Assembly (NCBI RefSeq): GCF_003611035.1
Contig: NZ_CP030033.1
Span: 682,001 to 746,000, forward strand
Source: Cryobacterium soli
GTDB taxonomy: Bacteria; Actinomycetota; Actinomycetes; Actinomycetales; Microbacteriaceae
Direction: 5' to 3'
Length of the DNA: 64,000 nt
This document shows, piece by piece, positions 53,972 through 63,012 of the stretch (within the stretch, counting starts at the first letter, position 1; each line of letters opens with the position of its first letter). The translations under genes and the position numbers were made by a program. The notes beneath the pieces are model-generated. The model made no database searches. It saw only the letters and a list, made by a program, of their open reading frames with translations, and was not told the origin of the DNA.

Positions 53972-55869
53972 CGGGTCACCCGGTGGTCGGTGGAGCGTTC
54001 GTCGGCGAGGAGGACCGTGACAATGGTGAGGCCGGCCGCGCCGGAGTGCAGAACCACGTCGCGCACGACGGCGGTGCCGGGCGCGTAGACCGAGACGAAC
54101 CAAGCCTCGTGCCCCGTGACGGTCCAGTCGGCGAGGGTGAGGGTGCGGGCCGGGTCATCGGAGGGCCCCCGGCCGGGTGCGGCCAGCAGCACCGCCGGCG
54201 CCGTGGCCCGGTGGAAGCCGTGCAGCTCGGCTGCGCCGGGCGCCGGCTCCTGCGTCGGGTCGCCGTGTCGGCTGGCCGCCCAGGTGGTGCGCCAGGCGCC
54301 TCCCTCAGCCGTGACCGTGAGGGGCACCGCCGGCCGGAGGGCGAGGGTGATCCGGCGCCCGCCGGTAGCGTCGGCGTCCCCGGGGGTGTCGGTGTCGCCG
54401 GTGGGGTCGTCCGCGACCGCGTGCACGATATCGAGGAGGTAGTCGTCGGTCATCACGAGCTCGCGCCGCAGGAAGACCCCGGCGATGGCGTCGCCGGCGC
54501 TGGCCACGACCCGGGTTGCCGAGAAGTCGTCCACCTGGCCTGTCGTGGGCAGCTGGTCGAGATCGTCGACCCGTACGGTGGGATGCGCCAGGGTGCGGGC
54601 GTAGTAGCCGCGGCGCAGAGTGCTGGCGTACGGCGGCACACCGGGTGCGGGCTGCCAGGCCACCCCGGTGCCGTAGAGGTAGAGGCCGAGCTTGTCGAGG
54701 TGTCCGTGTGAACCACCGTGCGGACCGGCGTCGAGTACGGCCTGCCAGGTGTCACCCGGGTCGCGGAGCACCGCGTAGCCGGCGTTCGCGAAGAGCGCGG
54801 ATGGCCGCGGCCCGGCCGGTGCCGCCCCGCGGGTGGCCACGGGCAGCGCCGGGCCGACGAACCAGCCGGTGAGCAGGTCTTCGAGTCCGTCGTGGCCCGC
54901 CCCGAGCGACCGACGGGTCGCCGCTTCCACCGCGCCGAGCGGCGAATCTGCCCAGAGCTGGCGGGCCAGCACGCACACCTCGAGCACCTCGAGGTGGGCC
55001 GGCACCCGGTCGTACGGTCCGTCGTGCAGCATCGGCAGGGTACCGTCCGGGGCGGCCAGGTCGGCCAGCACCCGCACCATGTCGGCGAGCCGTTCGGCGG
55101 CGTCGGCGGGCAGCGCGGCCGGCTCGGTGCCGCGGAGCGCAAGCAGGTAGGCCCGCAGCACGAACAGGTGATAGTAAGTGGATCCCTCCCACTCCCAGCC
55201 GTCGGCGCCGATGGCGAGCCTGGCGTGTTGGACGGTGCGGCCGACCCAGTCCTGGCCGTCGTCGGCGTGGCCGAGGGCCAGCAGGGCCCGGTTCAGGGTG
55301 GTTCCGGCGGCGTCGATCCAGGCCACGTAGTTGCTGGTCGGGTCGTTCTTGTCCACCACAAGGGTCTGCCGGGCCGACGTGATCGTGGCCAGGAGCCCGG
55401 TCAGCAGGCTCACCACCGGGCCGCCGAGGGCGGGTCTGGCCATATCGTCGGTGGCCAGTTCGGCCACGGCATCCGCCAGTTGCACCGCCCAGATCGCTTC
55501 GGTCAGGGCCTGGGCGAAGAGCTTGCCGCGTAACATCCACGGTTCGCTCTGGGTGCTCCAGCCGGCCGCAGCGATGTCGGCGTAGACCTCGGCGAACTCC
55601 GCCACGATGCGGACGGCCTCGTCCCGGTCAGCGGTGTCGACGACTCCGCAAGCCCGGGCGCTGGTGTGCCGGTGAGCGAGCAGCCGGGCCCGGCGGGCCC
55701 CGGCCTGATGCGTGTAGACGGTCCAGGCCGAGGCGAACGGTTCGCCGGTGAGCCGGCAGCCGTACCGGCACGGGAAGGCGTCGCCGGAGCGGGGGTCCAA
55801 TTCGGTGCCGTGCGTGGGGCAGACGTAGTCGTGCCACCACCCTCCCCTGGCGTGCTGCACGCCGGTCAC
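53968..55869 (-). CDS. Heparinase II/III-family lyase with N-terminal metal-binding motif
   Basis: 633 aa, from GTG 55869. N-terminus VCPTHGTELDP ... FPCRYGCRLTG supplies Cys/His ligands for a structural metal, seen in some heparinase/alginate-lyase proteins. The toroid domain contains NYVAWIDAAGTTLNRALLALG; the sandwich domain has GGSHGHLDKLGLYLYG and HPTVRVDDLDQLPTTG (catalytic-type HGH and HxTVRVD). No signal peptide. Probably a second lyase acting on different oligomer lengths or ends than its neighbour. Overlaps the SDR stop by 4 bp. Confidence 0.8.
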   Translation of the reverse strand: MTGVQHARGGWWHDYVCPTHGTELDPRSGDAFPCRYGCRLTGEPFASAWTVYTHQAGARRARLLAHRHTSARACGVVDTADRDEAVRIVAEFAEVYADIAAAGWSTQSEPWMLRGKLFAQALTEAIWAVQLADAVAELATDDMARPALGGPVVSLLTGLLATITSARQTLVVDKNDPTSNYVAWIDAAGTTLNRALLALGHADDGQDWVGRTVQHARLAIGADGWEWEGSTYYHLFVLRAYLLALRGTEPAALPADAAERLADMVRVLADLAAPDGTLPMLHDGPYDRVPAHLEVLEVCVLARQLWADSPLGAVEAATRRSLGAGHDGLEDLLTGWFVGPALPVATRGAAPAGPRPSALFANAGYAVLRDPGDTWQAVLDAGPHGGSHGHLDKLGLYLYGTGVAWQPAPGVPPYASTLRRGYYARTLAHPTVRVDDLDQLPTTGQVDDFSATRVVASAGDAIAGVFLRRELVMTDDYLLDIVHAVADDPTGDTDTPGDADATGGRRITLALRPAVPLTVTAEGGAWRTTWAASRHGDPTQEPAPGAAELHGFHRATAPAVLLAAPGRGPSDDPARTLTLADWTVTGHEAWFVSVYAPGTAVVRDVVLHSGAAGLTIVTVLLADERSTDHRVTR

Positions 55870-56675
55870 CGGAAGTTCGCCCCGCCGTTGATGTCGATCA
55901 CTTGACCGGTGACGAACGAGGCGAGATCCGAGGCCAGGTACAACACGGCGCCGGCGACATCGTCGACCGTCCCCGGGCGTTGCAGCGGAAGGCCGGCGAC
56001 GATGTTCTGCTGCGCGGCGGTCGGGGTGAAGGTGTTGTGGAAGGCCGTGTCCTCGATGAAACCGGGCGCAAGGGCGTTGACGGTGATGGCGTCGGCGGCC
56101 AGTTCCTTGGCCAGTCCGCGGGCGAACCCCACGACGGCGGCCTTGGCGGTGGCGTAGGCTACGGACCCGGCGCCGCCGCCGTTCTCGCCGGCCAACGACG
56201 ACATCAGCACCACGCGGCCCGCGGCCGATTCGGCCAGGTACGGCACGGCGGCGCGGGTGACGTAGAAGCTGCTCGAGACGTTCACCGCGAGCACACTCGC
56301 CCAGTGTTCGTCGGACATCTCGGCCACGGTGGCTCGCCCGACGAGGTGGCCGGCGTTGTTCACCACGATGTCGATGCCGCCCAGGTGCGCGGCCGCGGCG
56401 GCCACCACGGCGGATGCCTGGGCCGGGTCGGTGAGGTCGCCGCCGATGGCGATGGCGCGCCGCCCCGCTCCGATCAGCTCGCCGGCGACGACCTCAGCGC
56501 CGTCCTTGCTGTTCGCGTAGTGCACGGCGACGTCGGCGCCCCGAGCGCCGAGGGCCCGGGCGATGGCGGCGCCGATGCCGCTGCCGCCGCCGGTGACCAG
56601 GGCGCGTCGGCCGGTGAGGTCGAGCTGCAGGCCGTCGAGCGGAGTGGGGGTGCGGAGTGCGGTGTCGTTCGGCAT
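55866..56675 (-). CDS. SDR-family dehydrogenase, probable DEH reductase
   Basis: 269 aa. TGGGSGIGAAIARAL cofactor loop, NNAG, catalytic Ser in SSLAGENGGGAGS, YATAKAAVVGF (Tyr-x3-Lys) and VNALAPGFI. In alginate and related pathways an SDR reduces 4-deoxy-L-erythro-5-hexoseulose uronate (DEH) to KDG, and this gene sits between the lyases and the KDG kinase in one operon, which is the expected place. The family alone does not prove the substrate. ATG 56675 follows AAAGGACT; it is separated from the permease gene by 46 bp. Confidence 0.8.
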   Translation of the reverse strand: MPNDTALRTPTPLDGLQLDLTGRRALVTGGGSGIGAAIARALGARGADVAVHYANSKDGAEVVAGELIGAGRRAIAIGGDLTDPAQASAVVAAAAAHLGGIDIVVNNAGHLVGRATVAEMSDEHWASVLAVNVSSSFYVTRAAVPYLAESAAGRVVLMSSLAGENGGGAGSVAYATAKAAVVGFARGLAKELAADAITVNALAPGFIEDTAFHNTFTPTAAQQNIVAGLPLQRPGTVDDVAGAVLYLASDLASFVTGQVIDINGGANFR

Positions 56676-56721
56676 GGTGAGTCCTTTGGTGGGGTGTAGT
56701 GGTGTCGTTCCGGATGCCGGA

Positions 56722-57648
56722 CTATTTGATGCCGGCATGGGTGAATCCCTGGATGAAGTACTTCTGGCAGAAGAGGAACAGCACGACCATGGGCACGGTG
56801 GCCAGGGTGGTGCCGGCCATGAGGTAGTGCCACGAGGTGCTGTCGAGCTGTTGGAAGACCGCCAGTCCCACCTGGATCACCCGGAGGTCGTCCCTGGTGG
56901 TGACCAGCAGCGGCCAGAGGAAGTTGTTCCAGCTCTCCTGGAAGGTGAGCAGGGCCACGGTGGCCAGGGCCGGCTTGATCAGCGGCGTGTAGATCTGGGC
57001 GTAGATGCGGAACTCGTTCAGGCCGTCGAGCCGGGCGGCCTCTTCGAGTTCGCGTGGCAGAGAGAGGTAGAACTGCCGGAACAGGAAGATCGCCGTGGCG
57101 CTGAGGCCGCCAGGGATGATGAGCGCCCACCAGGTGTTCAGCCAGCCCGTGCCGCCCTGGCCGAAGATGTCGTTGCCGCCGAAGAGGGGCATGAACTTCA
57201 CCAGCAGGAACTGCGGCACGATCTTGGTGTACGTGGGGATCATCAGCATCGCGACGAAGCCCATGAACACCCACTCCCGCCCGCGGAACGGGACGCGGGC
57301 CAGCGCGTACCCGGCCATCGAGCCCAGCACCAGGGTGATGATGGTGTGGCCGGCCGAGATCAGGAAGCTGTTGCGGAAGTACAGGTGGAACGGGGCGGCC
57401 TGCAGGGCCTCGCTGTAGTTGCTCCACTGCCAGACCTGCGGCAGCAGTGTCGGCGGGAACTGGGCCAGTTCGGCGGGTGACTTCAGCGAGGTGGCGATCA
57501 TCCAGAGGAACGGGATGATCATGGTGAAGGCGCCGAGGCTGAGGATCATGTTGAGCAGCAGCCTGCCCTTCCACGGCCGTCGCCGTGTGGTGCGCGGCCT
57601 CGGAGCCGCTGCCGGCGTCGTGCCCGGCTGCGTCCGTGTGGTTGTCAT
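56722..57648 (-). CDS. Carbohydrate ABC importer, MalG-like permease
   Basis: 308 aa with six membrane segments; N-terminal MTTTRTQPGTTPAAAP linker then LNMILSLGAFTMIIPFLWM, and the cytoplasmic EAA loop LEEAARLDGLNEFRIYAQIY for contact with a separate ATPase. Pairs with the permease starting at 58601 (4-bp overlap, 57645-57648). No ATPase is encoded in the operon, so a shared MsiK-type ATPase elsewhere is expected, as in many actinobacteria. Confidence 0.9.
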   Translation of the reverse strand: MTTTRTQPGTTPAAAPRPRTTRRRPWKGRLLLNMILSLGAFTMIIPFLWMIATSLKSPAELAQFPPTLLPQVWQWSNYSEALQAAPFHLYFRNSFLISAGHTIITLVLGSMAGYALARVPFRGREWVFMGFVAMLMIPTYTKIVPQFLLVKFMPLFGGNDIFGQGGTGWLNTWWALIIPGGLSATAIFLFRQFYLSLPRELEEAARLDGLNEFRIYAQIYTPLIKPALATVALLTFQESWNNFLWPLLVTTRDDLRVIQVGLAVFQQLDSTSWHYLMAGTTLATVPMVVLFLFCQKYFIQGFTHAGIK

Positions 57649-58601
57649 TCGTCATCACCTCGGGTCGCACGTCGGCTGATCAGGGTCATCACGAGCAGGA
57701 AGGCGAACAGGCACACGGACTGCGCCGAGGCGAGGCCCATCTGGAAGTTCTGGAAGGCGGACCGGTAGACCTCGTAGGTCATCATGGTCGTCGCGTTCGC
57801 CGGGCCGCCGTCGGTGAGGACGTAGATCTGGTCGAACACCTGGAAGGCTCCGATGATCGAGATGACGAGCACGAAGAACGTGGCCGGCTTGAGCATCGGA
57901 AGGGTGATGGCGAAGAACTTGCGCACCACGGAGGCTCCGTCCACGGATGCCGCTTCGTAGAGGCTGTTGTCCACGTTCTGCAGGGCGGCTATATAGATGA
58001 GCATCTTGATGCCGATGCCCTGCCAGGCCCCGACCAGGATCACCGCCCAGAGCGACCAGTCCGGGTTGGCCAGCCAGGCCTGGCCGGGAATGCCGATGAC
58101 GGACAGCGCCGCGTTGAGGAGTCCCTGCTGCGGGTTGTAGATCCACAGCCAGACCATGGCGATGGCGACGGTGGCGGTGACCTGCGGCAGGAAGAACGCG
58201 GTGCGGTACCAGGTGCGCAGCCAGAGGTTCTGGTTGAGCGCCACGGCGATGACCATGGCGATCGCCATCGACACCGGCACCGTCCAGAAGGTGTAGACGA
58301 CGGTGTTCCAGGTGGCCAGGCGGAAGGTGGGGTCGTTCCAGATCTGGATGTAGTTGTCGATCCCGATCCAGCGTGGTGCGTCGAAGATGTTGTAGTCGGT
58401 CAGGCTCAGGGCGAAGGTCGCCAGTACCGGCAGTGCGGTCCAGAGCCCGATGTGGGCGACGGCGGGCGTCACCATCAGCCAGCCGGCCCTGCTCAGCTTG
58501 CGCTGGGACCGTGACCTCTCGGGCCGCCGTGGTGCACTCGTCAGGACCCGGGGCGGGGGAACGAGTCGGGTCGCTGGGGCGGGGCGCGTGGGTGCGCTCA
58601 T
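57645..58601 (-). CDS. Carbohydrate ABC importer, MalF-like permease
   Basis: 318 aa from ATG 58601. Long polar N-terminus (Pro/Arg-rich to ~40), then six membrane segments including WLMVTPAVAHIGLWTALPVLATF and the EAA-type YEAASVDGASVVRKFFAITLPML loop. Together with the second permease it forms the channel of a CUT1 oligosaccharide importer. Its start lies 2 bp after the solute-binding protein stop. Confidence 0.9.
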   Translation of the reverse strand: MSAPTRPAPATRLVPPPRVLTSAPRRPERSRSQRKLSRAGWLMVTPAVAHIGLWTALPVLATFALSLTDYNIFDAPRWIGIDNYIQIWNDPTFRLATWNTVVYTFWTVPVSMAIAMVIAVALNQNLWLRTWYRTAFFLPQVTATVAIAMVWLWIYNPQQGLLNAALSVIGIPGQAWLANPDWSLWAVILVGAWQGIGIKMLIYIAALQNVDNSLYEAASVDGASVVRKFFAITLPMLKPATFFVLVISIIGAFQVFDQIYVLTDGGPANATTMMTYEVYRSAFQNFQMGLASAQSVCLFAFLLVMTLISRRATRGDDE

Positions 58602-58603
58602 GG

Positions 58604-59959
58604 TCAACCGCCCATCTTGGAGGTGAACAGGTCGGCGAGGTCGTCCAGGGCCTGCTTCGGAGTCTTCTGCGCCAGCAGCGCGGATTCGATGGCCGGCGCG
58701 ATCTCGCCGCGCAGGCCGAGCCATTCGCTCGGCCCACCCTCGCGCTTGGCCACGTCGAGGTTCTCCATCGAGAACTGCACCAGTCGGTTGCCCTGCGCAT
58801 ACTCGCTGTCGAGCAGTTCGGTCAGGGCCGGGATGTTGCCGCGCTGTTCGTTCGCGGCCAGTGCCGGTCCGGGGCTGGCGAGGAATTCGAGCAGGGCCTG
58901 GGCTGCTGCCGGGTGCTCGGAGCCCTTCGACATCGTGGCCAGGGTGCCGCCGACGAACATGCCCGGCGCGTCGCCGGGGATCAGGAAGGGTTCAAGCTCG
59001 GGCAGCAGCTCCGGGGCGGCCTCCAGGGTCTGGGTCCAGAGGTTGTTGTGCGCGATCCCCATCGCGGCCCGCCCGTTGATCAGCGGGTTGACGGTTTCCT
59101 TGGTCGAGGAGAACCCGGTGTCCTCCACCTTGCTCGTGTGGATGAGGTCGACCACGGACTCCAGCGCTTCCACTCCCGCGGCGGAGTTGAACGCCGGCTC
59201 GGTGTTGTCGTCGTTGAAGAGCGTGCCGCCCGACGAGAAGAGCATGGTCTCGTACATCTGGCGGGCGTCCAGTGACAGCATGTCGAAGCCGGCCCGTTCG
59301 AGGGAGCCGCTGTCCGAGCGCACCGTGAGGGTCTCCGCCATCTCCACAAGTTCGGCCCAGGTGCTGGGCGGGGCGTCGTAGCCGGCCTCGCGCAACAGGT
59401 CCATCCGGGCGACGCCGAAGCGGGCGTCGAGCATGATCGGCACGCCGTAGACGTCGCCTTCCCACACGCCGGCCTGGACGATCTCCGGGGTGGTCGACTT
59501 CTCGAGGTCGGAGACGCTGATGCCGGACTCGGACAGGTTGGCCAGCACACCCTTGTCGGCGAAGGCTTCGACCCAGCCGACGCCCATCATCATGACGTCG
59601 GGTACCAGCCCGGAGACGACCCCGGTGGTGAGCTTTTCATTCAACCGAGCGAAGTTGGTGTAGTCGACGGTGACGGTCACATCGGGGTACTGCTCGTAGA
59701 ACTGAGGAAGGAGTTCGTCCTCCAGCAGGCGTTGGCCGGCTGCCCCTTCATAGATGGGCGTGAGTAGCGTGATGTCGCCGCTGACCGCGTCGGAGTCTTC
59801 GCTCGCCGATCCCTCGTCGGCAGAACAGGCCGAGAGGGCCAGGGCCAGAACGGTTGCGGTGCCCAGGGCGGTGTACCGCAGGGCCAGGTGGCGCCGGCTG
59901 ATGCCGTTGGCTGTCAGAGCCTGTCTCGTGGAAGTCGTTCGTGCTGTCCGAAAGTTCAT
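58604..59959 (-). CDS. Extracellular solute-binding lipoprotein (CUT1 oligosaccharide importer)
   Basis: 451 aa from ATG 59959 (the ATG at 59965 lies too close to GAAGGG). A twin-arginine-like SRRHLALRY precedes the hydrophobic core and lipobox ALSAC. Type 2 periplasmic-binding fold features: TVDYTNFARLNEKL, SGLVPDVMMMGVGWVEAF, WEGDVYGVPIMLDARFG and FNSAAGVEALESVVDL. It delivers oligosaccharide to the permease pair. First gene of the uronate operon, directly downstream of a LacI operator. Confidence 0.9.
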   Translation of the reverse strand: MNFRTARTTSTRQALTANGISRRHLALRYTALGTATVLALALSACSADEGSASEDSDAVSGDITLLTPIYEGAAGQRLLEDELLPQFYEQYPDVTVTVDYTNFARLNEKLTTGVVSGLVPDVMMMGVGWVEAFADKGVLANLSESGISVSDLEKSTTPEIVQAGVWEGDVYGVPIMLDARFGVARMDLLREAGYDAPPSTWAELVEMAETLTVRSDSGSLERAGFDMLSLDARQMYETMLFSSGGTLFNDDNTEPAFNSAAGVEALESVVDLIHTSKVEDTGFSSTKETVNPLINGRAAMGIAHNNLWTQTLEAAPELLPELEPFLIPGDAPGMFVGGTLATMSKGSEHPAAAQALLEFLASPGPALAANEQRGNIPALTELLDSEYAQGNRLVQFSMENLDVAKREGGPSEWLGLRGEIAPAIESALLAQKTPKQALDDLADLFTSKMGG

Positions 59960-60080
59960 GAGCATTTTCCCTTCACGGGGAGTGAGTAGTTGGTGGCGAC
60001 GCTGCCGCAAACTCAGACGTCTTCGTCGTCGTCGTACAGTTTTCGGGGGCCAAGCTCGTGGCTCTGGCCCGTCAAACTGG

Positions 60081-60097
60081 TGTAACGATTTACCGAC
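60081..60097. promoter_or_regulatory. LacI-type operator 1 (importer side)
   Basis: TGTAACGATTTACCGAC contains the palindrome GTAA-N4-TTAC. The same sequence occurs inverted at 60198. It lies ~120 bp before the solute-binding protein start. Confidence 0.65.
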
Positions 60098-60197
60098 CAT
60101 AACCGCCGCTTTTCGTTTCGTCAAGCACTCCCCGCCTGGGCCAGGACGGGAGCATACGGTCCAGTGCGATCGCGCACGGGCCGCACATTGCCAACCA

Positions 60198-60214
60198 GTC
60201 GGTAGATCGTTACA
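60198..60214. promoter_or_regulatory. LacI-type operator 2 (regulator side)
   Basis: GTCGGTAGATCGTTACA is the inverse of operator 1 (TGTAACGATCTACCGAC, one mismatch over 17 bp). It lies 46 bp before the lacI-family gene, so the regulator probably controls both divergent promoters. The rest of the 59966-60260 gap shows no gene. Confidence 0.7.
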
Positions 60215-60260
60215 CTGCTGGAATCACCCAACACTTCGACCGACGCCACGTGAACGGACA

Positions 60261-61316
60261 ATGATGGAGAAGGTAACGATCCAGCAGGTCGCACGGGCGG
60301 CCGGCGTCTCGGCGAGCACGGTGTCCAACCTGCTGAACGGTCGCTCAGGTCGCATGCTGCCCGCCACGCGGGACCGCATCACCGAGGCGATCAGCCAGCT
60401 CGGCTACCGGCCGAACCGGGCGGCACGCGAGTTGCGAACGGGCCGAACCCGCACCGTCGGTCTCATCGTGCCGTCGGTGGGCAATCCGTTCTGGGGCGCA
60501 TTCGCCCGGGAACTCGAGCATGCCGCTCTCGCCGAGGGCTACAACGTGCTGCTCTGCAACAGCGAACGCGACCCCGACCGGGAACGCCGCTATGTCGAGG
60601 AGCTCTGGGACGACGGCGTGCGGGACATCGTGCTGTGCACGTCACTGCCGTCATTGAAACACCTGGCCCACATCATCGAGCAGGGGCTGCGCCTGGTCAC
60701 GTTCGACCGGCCCACCCAGGCCGACGACCCGTCCACCGTGGTGAGCATCAGCATCAACAACGTCGTGGGCGGCCACCTGGCCGCGTCCCACCTCACGAGT
60801 CTCGGCCACCAGAATCTCACCTTCGTCTCCGGCTCGCTCCGCTCCGTCAACCGCACCGGGCGGTACGAGGGGTTCTGCTCGGCCGTCGAGGCCGCCGGCC
60901 TCGCCGTGGCGGATATGACCCTCTGGGCCGGCGCTGACGAGGCGCCCTTCGGTGATGTCGAAGCGGCCGATGTGGGCCGCCGCGCGGCGCACGAGATCTT
61001 TGCCGCCGCCACCCCTCCGACCGGCGTGGTGGCCATCAACGACATGACCGCCCTCGGCGTGTGCCGCGGCCTGCGGGACCTCGGCCTCCAGGTCGGCCGC
61101 GACGTGTCGGTGGTCGGCTTCGACGACATCATCCTGGCCGATCTCTACGACCCGCCGCTCACGACGGTGCGCCAACCCATCGGCCAGATGGCCCAGCTGG
61201 CCATCGCCGAGATCGTCTCTCACCACGGGCTGGCCACCGGCGAACCGGGCCGGTCGGTGCTGCTGCGACCCGAACTGATCGTGCGCGGATCGACGGCGGC
61301 ACCGCCTGTCGACTAG
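60261..61316 (+). CDS. LacI-family repressor of the uronate operon
   Basis: 351 aa. HTH VTIQQVARAAGVSASTVSNLLNGR (~4-27), hinge RPNRAARELRTGRT, then the periplasmic-binding-like effector domain (VGLIVPSVGNPFWGAFARELEHAA, GVVAINDMTALGVCRGLRDLG, SVVGFDDIILADLYDPPLTTVRQP). It should bind the two GTAA-N4-TTAC sites in the divergent promoter region and be released by a pathway sugar, perhaps KDG; the ligand is not determinable here. ATG 60261 chosen over the long upstream open frame. Confidence 0.9.
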   Translation: MMEKVTIQQVARAAGVSASTVSNLLNGRSGRMLPATRDRITEAISQLGYRPNRAARELRTGRTRTVGLIVPSVGNPFWGAFARELEHAALAEGYNVLLCNSERDPDRERRYVEELWDDGVRDIVLCTSLPSLKHLAHIIEQGLRLVTFDRPTQADDPSTVVSISINNVVGGHLAASHLTSLGHQNLTFVSGSLRSVNRTGRYEGFCSAVEAAGLAVADMTLWAGADEAPFGDVEAADVGRRAAHEIFAAATPPTGVVAINDMTALGVCRGLRDLGLQVGRDVSVVGFDDIILADLYDPPLTTVRQPIGQMAQLAIAEIVSHHGLATGEPGRSVLLRPELIVRGSTAAPPVD

Positions 61317-61374
61317 CACCCCTCCCCCGCCACCCGGCCGCCGTCGGTGGGGAATCACCCTGGATTCCCTCACC

Positions 61375-62598
61375 GTGCCCAACTTCAGGTTGTTCACGAT
61401 CTCCAACGTGATCGCCATGACCGCCACCTGGATGCAGCGCATCGCCCAGGGCTGGCTGGTGCTGCAGCTGACGGACAGCGTCGCGGCCGTCGGTGTGACC
61501 GTGGCCATGCAGTTCACCCCGATGCTCCTCTTCGGCCTCCTCGGCGGGGTCGTCGTCGACCGCTACTCCAAACGGATGCTGCTGCTGATGACGCAGTCCG
61601 CCGCATCCGTGCTCAGCCTGACCCTCGCCGTGCTCACCCTGAGCGGTGTCGTCGAGGTGTGGCAGGTATGGGTGATCGCGTTCGTACTCGGGCTCGTCAC
61701 GGTCATCGACAACCCCACCCGGCAGGTGTTCGTCAATGAGATGGTGGGCCCGCAGTTCCTGCGGAACGCCATCACGGTCAATTCCTCGGCGTTCCAGCTG
61801 GGCGGGCTGGTGGGTCCGGCGGTCAGCGGCCTGCTGATCGTGGCCGTGGGGGCGGGCTGGTCGTTTGCGATCAATGGGATCGCCTGCCTGGTCACCGTGC
61901 TTGCACTCGTGCTGCTGGACACCACGGCATTGCATAGGAAGCCGCCGACGCCCCGCAGCAAGGGTCAGCTGCGTGAGGGACTGCGGTACGTCGTCGCCAC
62001 CCCCACCATCCTCTGGCCGCTCGTGATGATGTCGTTCCTCTCGGTCTTCGCCCTCAACATGCCCGTGTTGCTCGTCGCGTTCGCCGGTGACGTCTTCGCC
62101 GCAGGGGCCGGCGGCTACGGGCTGTTCAACAGCCTGGTGGCCGTTGGCGCGCTGGCCGGGGCGTTGGCGTCGACCAGGCGGGTCACCATCCGGCTGCGCA
62201 CCGTCATCTTCTGCGGCGGAGTATGGGCGCTCATCCAGGCCTCACTGGGCCTCATGCCCACCCAGCTGGCTTTCGGCCTGGTGCTCGTGGCCTCCGGCAT
62301 GGCCAATCAGTTCTTCTTCATGGCCTGCAACCCGCTTGTCCAGCTCTCCTCGAACGTGCTCATCCGCGGCAGGGTCATGTCGGTCTACGTACTGGTTCTG
62401 CTCGGCGGCCAGGCTCTCGGCAGCCCGCTGATGGGATGGCTGATCGAACACTACGGCGCGCACACCGGCATGCTCGTCTCCGGCCTCGTGCCGGCCACAG
62501 CGGCCGTCACGATCGCGATCGTGCTCGCCAGACGCCATCAACTGACCTGGGACTGGCGCGGTGGGCGTCCCGGCCGCTGGCGGATCCGGCGGCGGTGA
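61375..62598 (+). CDS. MFS transporter (MFS_3/EntS-like drug or siderophore exporter family)
   Basis: 407 aa with 12 predicted membrane segments. FRLFTISNVIAMTATWMQRIAQ, the GLLGGVVVDRYSKRMLLL loop (motif A-like) and the VIDNPTRQVFVNEMVGPQFLRNAI region match exporters of this family. GTG 61375 is the first standard start; the reading continues upstream without a stop for ~20 codons and a CTG at 61360 might be the real start, since homologs often begin a little earlier. It follows the LacI gene by 58 bp on the same strand. The substrate is unknown. Confidence 0.82.
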   Translation: MPNFRLFTISNVIAMTATWMQRIAQGWLVLQLTDSVAAVGVTVAMQFTPMLLFGLLGGVVVDRYSKRMLLLMTQSAASVLSLTLAVLTLSGVVEVWQVWVIAFVLGLVTVIDNPTRQVFVNEMVGPQFLRNAITVNSSAFQLGGLVGPAVSGLLIVAVGAGWSFAINGIACLVTVLALVLLDTTALHRKPPTPRSKGQLREGLRYVVATPTILWPLVMMSFLSVFALNMPVLLVAFAGDVFAAGAGGYGLFNSLVAVGALAGALASTRRVTIRLRTVIFCGGVWALIQASLGLMPTQLAFGLVLVASGMANQFFFMACNPLVQLSSNVLIRGRVMSVYVLVLLGGQALGSPLMGWLIEHYGAHTGMLVSGLVPATAAVTIAIVLARRHQLTWDWRGGRPGRWRIRRR

Positions 62599-62958
62599 CT
62601 ACCCGGCGCTCCCCCGGGGCGCCCGCGGCACCTTCGGGCGTACCAGCGCGTGACTGTCGCGCAGCAGGTTCTCCACGAGTTCGTCGGGCACGAAGCCGTC
62701 GAGCACGATGGTGATCCAGTGCTTCTTGTTCAGGTGGTAGCCGGGGGTGATGTGCGTGGGGAACTCCTCCCGGAGCGCCCGTCCCTCCTCGGGGTCGCAC
62801 TTGAGCGACACCGCGAATGGCTCGCCGTCGAGGGCGCTGAGAGCGAAGATCTTGCCGTTGCCGCTGGTCTTGAAGACGCTGGTCTCCTCGCCGAACGGGA
62901 ACGTTTCGGTGGCCTGCGGCAGGCTCAGGCAGAACTCGACGAGGGCATCCGGGGTCAT
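62599..62958 (-). CDS. MmcQ/YjbR-family protein
   Basis: 119 aa. CLSLPQATETFPFGEETSVFK, LSALDGEPFAVSLKCDPEEG, TPGYHLNKKHWITIVLDG and LRDSHALV are the conserved blocks of YjbR/CyaY-like proteins, small DNA-binding-fold proteins with no established reaction. ATG 62958 chosen: TAGAGT at 62966-62971 is 7 bp upstream on the minus strand, suggesting leaderless mRNA; a GTG at 62967 is the alternative. Monocistronic, convergent with the MFS gene. Confidence 0.88.
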   Translation of the reverse strand: MTPDALVEFCLSLPQATETFPFGEETSVFKTSGNGKIFALSALDGEPFAVSLKCDPEEGRALREEFPTHITPGYHLNKKHWITIVLDGFVPDELVENLLRDSHALVRPKVPRAPRGSAG

Positions 62959-62965
62959 GCCTTGC

Positions 62966-62971
62966 ACTCTA
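62966..62971 (-). promoter_or_regulatory. Predicted -10 hexamer of leaderless yjbR-like gene
   Basis: Minus-strand TAGAGT, 7 bp before ATG 62958; no Shine-Dalgarno. Confidence 0.4.
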
Positions 62972-63012
62972 CTGACTCTGCCGTGCCGGACACACCCGCC
63001 GCGGGCCGCGCC

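Noticed and set aside
59754..60260. N-terminal extension of the LacI regulator
   Set aside because: It would run through both LacI operators and back into the solute-binding gene; LacI proteins start a few residues before the HTH.
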